From a virus, in IMG/VR virus record IMGVR_UViG_3300022200_000039, positions 1 to 64,000 of that record: a stretch of 64,000 nt of DNA; one strand, written 5' to 3'. Position 1 is the first letter of the stretch. Each line of letters opens with the position of its first letter. A program made the translations under genes and the position numbers. The notes under the pieces were generated by a model that had not been told where the DNA came from, ran no database searches, and saw only the letters and a list, made by a program, of their open reading frames with translations. Positions 60,885 through 64,000 of the stretch are shown here, in pieces.

Positions 60885-61143
60885 CTAAAATTTCTCCATC
60901 TGATAGATTGTGCTCTAATATGTTTATTTTTGCTTCCAATAAATCATTTTTGGTTTCTAATCTTTTGGCTAATTTTCTAACTTCTTTTAAATATTCTTTT
61001 GCTGTTTCAATTTGTTGTTTCTCTCCAAAAGTTTTAGGACGCATTTGTCCAACGAACTCTTGAAGAGAACCAATATAATCAAAAATGTCTTTTTCAACAT
61101 TTTGATTGTTTAAAAAATCTTTCCAGCTTTTTTCCACCGACAT
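60877..61143 (-). CDS. Small coiled-coil protein, unknown
   Basis: 88 residues; a C-terminal heptad-rich helix (KEYLKEVRKLAKRLETKNDL) follows an N-terminal SWKDFLNNQNVEKDIFDYIG segment. The WKDFL stretch resembles the leader motif seen in other proteins here (W-x-K/D-F-L), though it lacks the L-x-E end. AAGGCT precedes the ATG. Overlaps the nucleotidyltransferase by 8 nt. Confidence 0.65.
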   Translation of the reverse strand: MSVEKSWKDFLNNQNVEKDIFDYIGSLQEFVGQMRPKTFGEKQQIETAKEYLKEVRKLAKRLETKNDLLEAKINILEHNLSDGEILDG

Positions 61144-61147
61144 AGCC

Positions 61148-61426
61148 TTATCTTTTAACGATTGACTTTTTTAAAGCTTCACGAACAGCGCGACGAAGTT
61201 TTGCTTCACTAAGACTCGGAGGAGCACCAAATTGGTCTTTTTCTTTGTCACCTTCTTCTGCTTGTTCTGCTGCTTGTTTCATCGGCTCTTCTTTATCACC
61301 GTCTTTATCAAGATCAAGATAATCAGGCTTTGCTTCTTCGTTTAAGTTATCAAAATTCATATTAAAGCCCCAGCTTTCAGCTAAAAGGCTGTTAAGTTCT
61401 TTGTTTTTCCATTTTTTGTTAGACAT
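61148..61426 (-). CDS. Possible nested in-frame gene product within the zincin gene
   Basis: 92 residues from the ATG at 61426, in frame with the 231-residue protein (its residue 140). AAAAAGGAG lies 8 nt upstream, one of the best ribosome binding sites in the window, although it is inside a coding region. The product starts MSNKKWKNKELNSLLAESW and is acidic with a basic amphipathic end, like scaffold or core proteins. In lambda the scaffold Nu3 is likewise made from an internal in-frame start within protease gene C. Confidence 0.6.
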   Translation of the reverse strand: MSNKKWKNKELNSLLAESWGFNMNFDNLNEEAKPDYLDLDKDGDKEEPMKQAAEQAEEGDKEKDQFGAPPSLSEAKLRRAVREALKKSIVKR

Positions 61427-61843
61427 ATTGTTTGCTCCTTTTTGCAAATGTTCAAAATAAATAGTATGCTTAATGCTGTCTTCCCAATCGCGAAAACATA
61501 AATTTCCTTGTTCGTAAGCTTCTCTTTCCATTTCTCTTAAATGTTCATCGTTTTGTGCGTATCCGTCGCCCATCTGACCTACTTGATCAAATTTGCCATT
61601 ACAATTTTGAGTATGATGAACCAATTCATGAGAAAGTGAACGCATAACATCTTTAGGATGTCTTCCAGTAATGTAAAGAGTCACGCTTTTTTGTTCTGGA
61701 TCGTAATACGCTGTTTTGCCAAGAGGGTTTTGAGCGTTTGTTTGATCTCTTTTCAAGAATAATCTTGGAGGAGATTCAAATCCCATACGCTCTTTTGCAA
61801 ATGGCATAAATTGCTTTATCATTGGCTTAAGAACATCAATCAT
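61148..61843 (-). CDS. Zincin-type metalloprotein with C-terminal scaffold-like domain
   Basis: 231 residues. Residues about 68-80 contain SHELVHHTQNCNGKF (HExxH), and later LREMEREAYEQGNLC may supply the third ligand, so the N-terminal 135 residues look like a zinc peptidase. The C-terminal 92 residues are an acidic, low-complexity segment (KPDYLDLDKDGDKEEPMKQA) and an amphipathic tail (AKLRRAVREALKKSIVKR). An in-frame ATG with its own strong SD begins the second part (see 61148-61426). The zinc part has no close relative that I can name. Confidence 0.8.
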   Translation of the reverse strand: MIDVLKPMIKQFMPFAKERMGFESPPRLFLKRDQTNAQNPLGKTAYYDPEQKSVTLYITGRHPKDVMRSLSHELVHHTQNCNGKFDQVGQMGDGYAQNDEHLREMEREAYEQGNLCFRDWEDSIKHTIYFEHLQKGANNMSNKKWKNKELNSLLAESWGFNMNFDNLNEEAKPDYLDLDKDGDKEEPMKQAAEQAEEGDKEKDQFGAPPSLSEAKLRRAVREALKKSIVKR

Positions 61844-62174
61844 CTAAAAATACCTTTTTTTGTTTATCTGAATACCAAATATATTCTAAATAGTTGTTAA
61901 ATGGGTCTTTTACATAAGCACCTGTAGTTCCATCACGATGTTCTACAATTTCTGCGTTTTCTGGGAAGTCTTTTTTACTATCTATAAGTATTCCAATATG
62001 TGCATATGGATACCATTTTTTATCAATAAGAGCAATATTTGTGTTTTCTACTTTTAATCTTATGTATTTTTGATCTCGAAAAGTTACTTCGCCCTTTAAA
62101 TGGCTTACATACCATTCTTCCGCGACTTGCAAATCATCAACTAATAAGGCTATGTGATCAATTACTGATTTCAT
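61836..62174 (-). CDS. VOC (glyoxalase/bleomycin-resistance) family protein
   Basis: 112 residues of a VOC fold: VIDHIALLVDDLQVAEEWYVSHL at the start, then AHIGILIDSK and GAYVKDPFNNYLEYIWY with the metal-ligand His and Glu. A single VOC unit would act as a dimer. The family covers dioxygenases, glyoxalases and resistance proteins; the substrate cannot be inferred. It overlaps both neighbours. Confidence 0.85.
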   Translation of the reverse strand: MKSVIDHIALLVDDLQVAEEWYVSHLKGEVTFRDQKYIRLKVENTNIALIDKKWYPYAHIGILIDSKKDFPENAEIVEHRDGTTGAYVKDPFNNYLEYIWYSDKQKKVFLDD

Positions 62175-62439
62175 TTTGTTTGCTCTCCGACGCTTTTGAG
62201 ATTATTCGCAGATTAAAAGTAAATAGTTCTATCTCGCCTCTAACGGGCTCTTTCATCGGAATAACAGTACAAACAGAAACAAGTCTATTAGATTTGATTT
62301 TATTGCTAATATTTGTTATTAAACCATAGTTTAATTTCCAACTTTTGTCGATAGGACACCACTTAGACCACTCTACAATATCGCCAATACAAAAATCATC
62401 AGAGATTAGCTTGCCGAATGGACTATCGCTTGGTTCCAT
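62158..62439 (-). CDS. Small protein, unknown
   Basis: 93 residues, strand-rich (FCIGDIVEWSKWCPIDKSWKLNYGLI). It has the look of a small SH3-like beta barrel, but I recognise no family. It overlaps the VOC gene by 17 nt. Confidence 0.65.
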   Translation of the reverse strand: MEPSDSPFGKLISDDFCIGDIVEWSKWCPIDKSWKLNYGLITNISNKIKSNRLVSVCTVIPMKEPVRGEIELFTFNLRIISKASESKQNEISN

Positions 62440-62445
62440 TAATAT

Positions 62446-62583
62446 TTACCTTTCTTTTAAAATTGATGCTATTAAAGCCAATAAAGTTAAAGCAACAAAT
62501 TCAAAACCCCAAAGAGCATAACAAATCCAAGTAACAACAAGAAAAATTATAACCCTCCAGAACACACCAAATTCAAATAACAT
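62446..62583 (-). CDS. 45-residue membrane protein
   Basis: One or two hydrophobic helices (FGVFWRVIIFLVVTWICYALW, then VALTLLALIASIL) with a basic end (KER). The ATG at 62583 shares a base with the stop of the upstream gene (TAATG). A short membrane protein that could act in lysis or superinfection exclusion, but nothing specific shows it. Confidence 0.65.
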   Translation of the reverse strand: MLFEFGVFWRVIIFLVVTWICYALWGFEFVALTLLALIASILKER

Positions 62584-62876
62584 TAGTTGTAGCCCACATA
62601 AAATATTTCTTTTCTGTCTATCATGACTACGTTGTTTGAAGAAACATAAACCATAACTCTATTTCTTGAATCTAAAGTTTCGTCTATCATAAAACAAGTA
62701 GTGCCTCTCGCAACCTTAATAAAGCTACGAGAAGTTATATCATAACACATTATGTAACCGCTTGAACCTCTTATTATCATTTCTGGAAGAAGTTCTTTAT
62801 TTTTATCTGGTATTCCAGCTAACTGATTTAAAACTCTTTGAAGTTTTTTTGTTATAACTGTATCTTCTAACTTCAT
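62583..62876 (-). CDS. Small protein, unknown
   Basis: 97 residues with an N-terminal helix (VITKKLQRVLNQLAGI) and a strand-rich remainder (GYIMCYDITSRSFIKVARG, then VMVYVSSNNVVMIDRKEIF). I do not recognise it. It is followed without a gap by the 45-residue membrane protein. Confidence 0.65.
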   Translation of the reverse strand: MKLEDTVITKKLQRVLNQLAGIPDKNKELLPEMIIRGSSGYIMCYDITSRSFIKVARGTTCFMIDETLDSRNRVMVYVSSNNVVMIDRKEIFYVGYN

Positions 62877-62896
62877 ACAATAAATAGAAGCTTAAA

Positions 62897-63133
62897 TTAA
62901 CTTTCTTTATACTTTTTTAAAGCATCAAGTACAACACGAGCAATCTTGCGACTATCAGCCGCTGAAGGCGAAGTTGAAGAAGTTGGATCGTAAGCTGCCA
63001 GCCAGTCCCCCACTTCTGAAAGAGGAACAAGAACCGGAATAATAATACATTCTTCTGAAATGCTACTTCCGTCCGTGTCTTCAGTAGAAATGGTTCCTTC
63101 TACAACTTGAGAATAATCTGCGTTCATGTGCAT
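62897..63133 (-). CDS. Small protein downstream of the chimeric gene, unknown
   Basis: 78 residues (MHMNADYSQVVEGTIST, then IIIPVLVPLSEVGDWLAAYD), acidic with a helical end. It begins 2 nt after the stop of the 257-residue gene, so they belong to one operon. No function can be assigned. Confidence 0.62.
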   Translation of the reverse strand: MHMNADYSQVVEGTISTEDTDGSSISEECIIIPVLVPLSEVGDWLAAYDPTSSTSPSAADSRKIARVVLDALKKYKES

Positions 63134-63135
63134 TT

Positions 63136-63909
63136 TTAAGCTCCTGCTGCAATAGTTGTTGAGACATGGCTCAACTTAAATTTAGTTTGATCGCCTGCGG
63201 TGATTGTCACATTGTTCGCCCCAATGCCTAAACCAACCATTAACTGCACGTCTGTAGGGACAGGAAGACCTGTAGTGTAAACGCCAGCAGAGCGAGCGGC
63301 GGCTTGGAGGTTCGCGTCGGTGTTGTCGAAAATCATAAATTCACCACCACCAAGCCCGTCGCCACCGCGTATCGTAGTACAAACGCCATAGATCCCGTTA
63401 TTCGGACCGTTTGAAGATTCTGTGTGTCGTGTAAATACACCATAAAGGGGATTGGTCACTGTCGAAAAACGCCCCATCGTACCGCCAGTCCCACACATCA
63501 AGCCGGTGTCCGTTGATGCAGCATCAAGGGCTGCACCGAAAACACCTTTCCATCTGAACGGGCATACGTCAGGGGAGCCCAGGGGAGGTACTTCCATGCG
63601 ATAGGTCGACACAAGTAGGTCCAATGACGTGACCTGTGTGCCATCAATTTCCAAGTTCTTGTACCAACGTGGTGCTCTAACAGTAGTACCGTAAAACCAG
63701 TTATAGTCACCAGAGCCAACAGGCAGTGCGTTCCATGTTAGTGTATGCCAAGCACCAGAAAAAGTAATTGTATTAACAAGACTGTCTGGATCATAAAGCG
63801 TCCATGAACCATCTGTTAAATCTATTATTGTTAGGGTCTTATCATATTCAGAACCACCAGCAGCAGGAGTTAGTGTCCAAACGCCATTCGTTAAAGTCCA
63901 GTCAGCCAT
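63136..63909 (-). CDS. Structural-like protein with GC-rich central domain
   Basis: 257 residues. The N-terminus (WTLTNGVWTLTPAAGGSEY) is ordinary in composition, while residues about 75-225 are Gly/Thr/Val-rich and encoded by DNA near 55-60% G+C against about 35% elsewhere. Beta-rich pattern with GGDGLGGGEFMIFDN, like tail-fibre or head-decoration domains. It starts at a TAATG overlap. The base composition break suggests that part of the gene was acquired by exchange with a GC-richer phage or host. Confidence 0.72.
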   Translation of the reverse strand: MADWTLTNGVWTLTPAAGGSEYDKTLTIIDLTDGSWTLYDPDSLVNTITFSGAWHTLTWNALPVGSGDYNWFYGTTVRAPRWYKNLEIDGTQVTSLDLLVSTYRMEVPPLGSPDVCPFRWKGVFGAALDAASTDTGLMCGTGGTMGRFSTVTNPLYGVFTRHTESSNGPNNGIYGVCTTIRGGDGLGGGEFMIFDNTDANLQAAARSAGVYTTGLPVPTDVQLMVGLGIGANNVTITAGDQTKFKLSHVSTTIAAGA

Positions 63910-64000
63910 TATCTATCACCTACAATAAGCCAACCTAAAGCACCGCCAGCAATAATGGTAACTGCGCTCCAAGCGCTTTGAATTTTAGCTTCAGTTCCTG
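63909..64000 (-). CDS. C-terminal end of an upstream gene
   Basis: The last 30 or so codons of a protein whose start lies beyond the window. It ends in a hydrophobic helix (SAWSAVTIIAGGALGWLIVG) and GDR before the stop; the stop shares a base with the next ATG. A membrane-anchored protein, possibly holin-like, but it cannot be identified from this fragment. Confidence 0.6.
   Translation of the reverse strand, partial: GTEAKIQSAWSAVTIIAGGALGWLIVGDR

Overview
The window is an internal segment of a large, AT-rich (roughly 35% G+C by eye) tailed-phage genome, most likely a marine myovirus of the T4 superfamily. The support is a late sigma factor of the T4 gp55 type, baseplate wedge proteins of the gp6 (Baseplate_J) and gp25 types, a zinc-finger/TOPRIM primase, a RuvC-like resolvase and SbcCD-type recombination functions, together with PhoH and two tRNAs. 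Every convincing gene lies on the minus strand, so expression runs from position 64000 down to 1. Gene starts often carry AGGAG-like ribosome binding sites, and several intergenic gaps hold sigma70-like promoters with 17-base spacers. This points to a host with ordinary SD-dependent translation and a sigma70-type polymerase, such as a proteobacterium. The host itself cannot be named from the sequence.

Layout in transcription order. Positions 64000-57400 hold small genes, a chimeric GC-rich structural-like gene, a VOC protein, a zincin with a nested in-frame gene, a nucleotidyltransferase, an HTH protein, a possible ADP-ribosyltransferase-like protein with a capsid-targeting-like N-terminus, a zinc ribbon and an HNH nuclease. 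Positions 57400-54100 hold tRNA-Ala, tRNA-Pro, a PIN-PhoH protein, a second zincin and a Cas4-like nuclease. Positions 54100-40500 hold a surface-glycan region: three glycosyltransferase genes, then a very AT-rich cassette with its own promoter. The cassette encodes a DUF962/Mpo1-like enzyme, an SDR, a B12 radical SAM protein, a split TPP enzyme, two more glycosyltransferase-like proteins, an RmlC-like epimerase, a His-type (ColD/DdhC-like) DegT dehydratase, a split HldE-like kinase and nucleotidyltransferase, a HAD phosphatase and a cupin.

Positions 40500-38700 hold small genes and the late sigma factor. Positions 38700-6400 form a 32-kb virion module. It starts with an M15 peptidase hub-like protein and a spike-like protein, and continues with a 2182-residue protein, gp25, gp6, a DNRLRE-like adhesin, a 3027-residue protein with LamG-like regions and a series of tail or fibre proteins. 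Positions 6400-1 hold the RuvC-like resolvase, a fatty-acid-hydroxylase-family membrane protein, the primase, two proteins with capsid-targeting-like N-termini, a small membrane protein and a single-chain SbcD-SbcC fusion that runs off the window.

Three themes stand out. First, several unrelated proteins begin with short amphipathic leaders ending in L-x-E, like T4 capsid-targeting sequences; they may be internal head proteins delivered to the host. Second, the phage carries both a fatty-acid-hydroxylase-family enzyme and an Mpo1-like 2-hydroxy-fatty-acid dioxygenase, next to a large glycan pathway, suggesting remodelling of the host surface. Third, gene organisation is unusual in two places: the SbcD-SbcC fusion and the zincin gene with a strong internal ribosome binding site.
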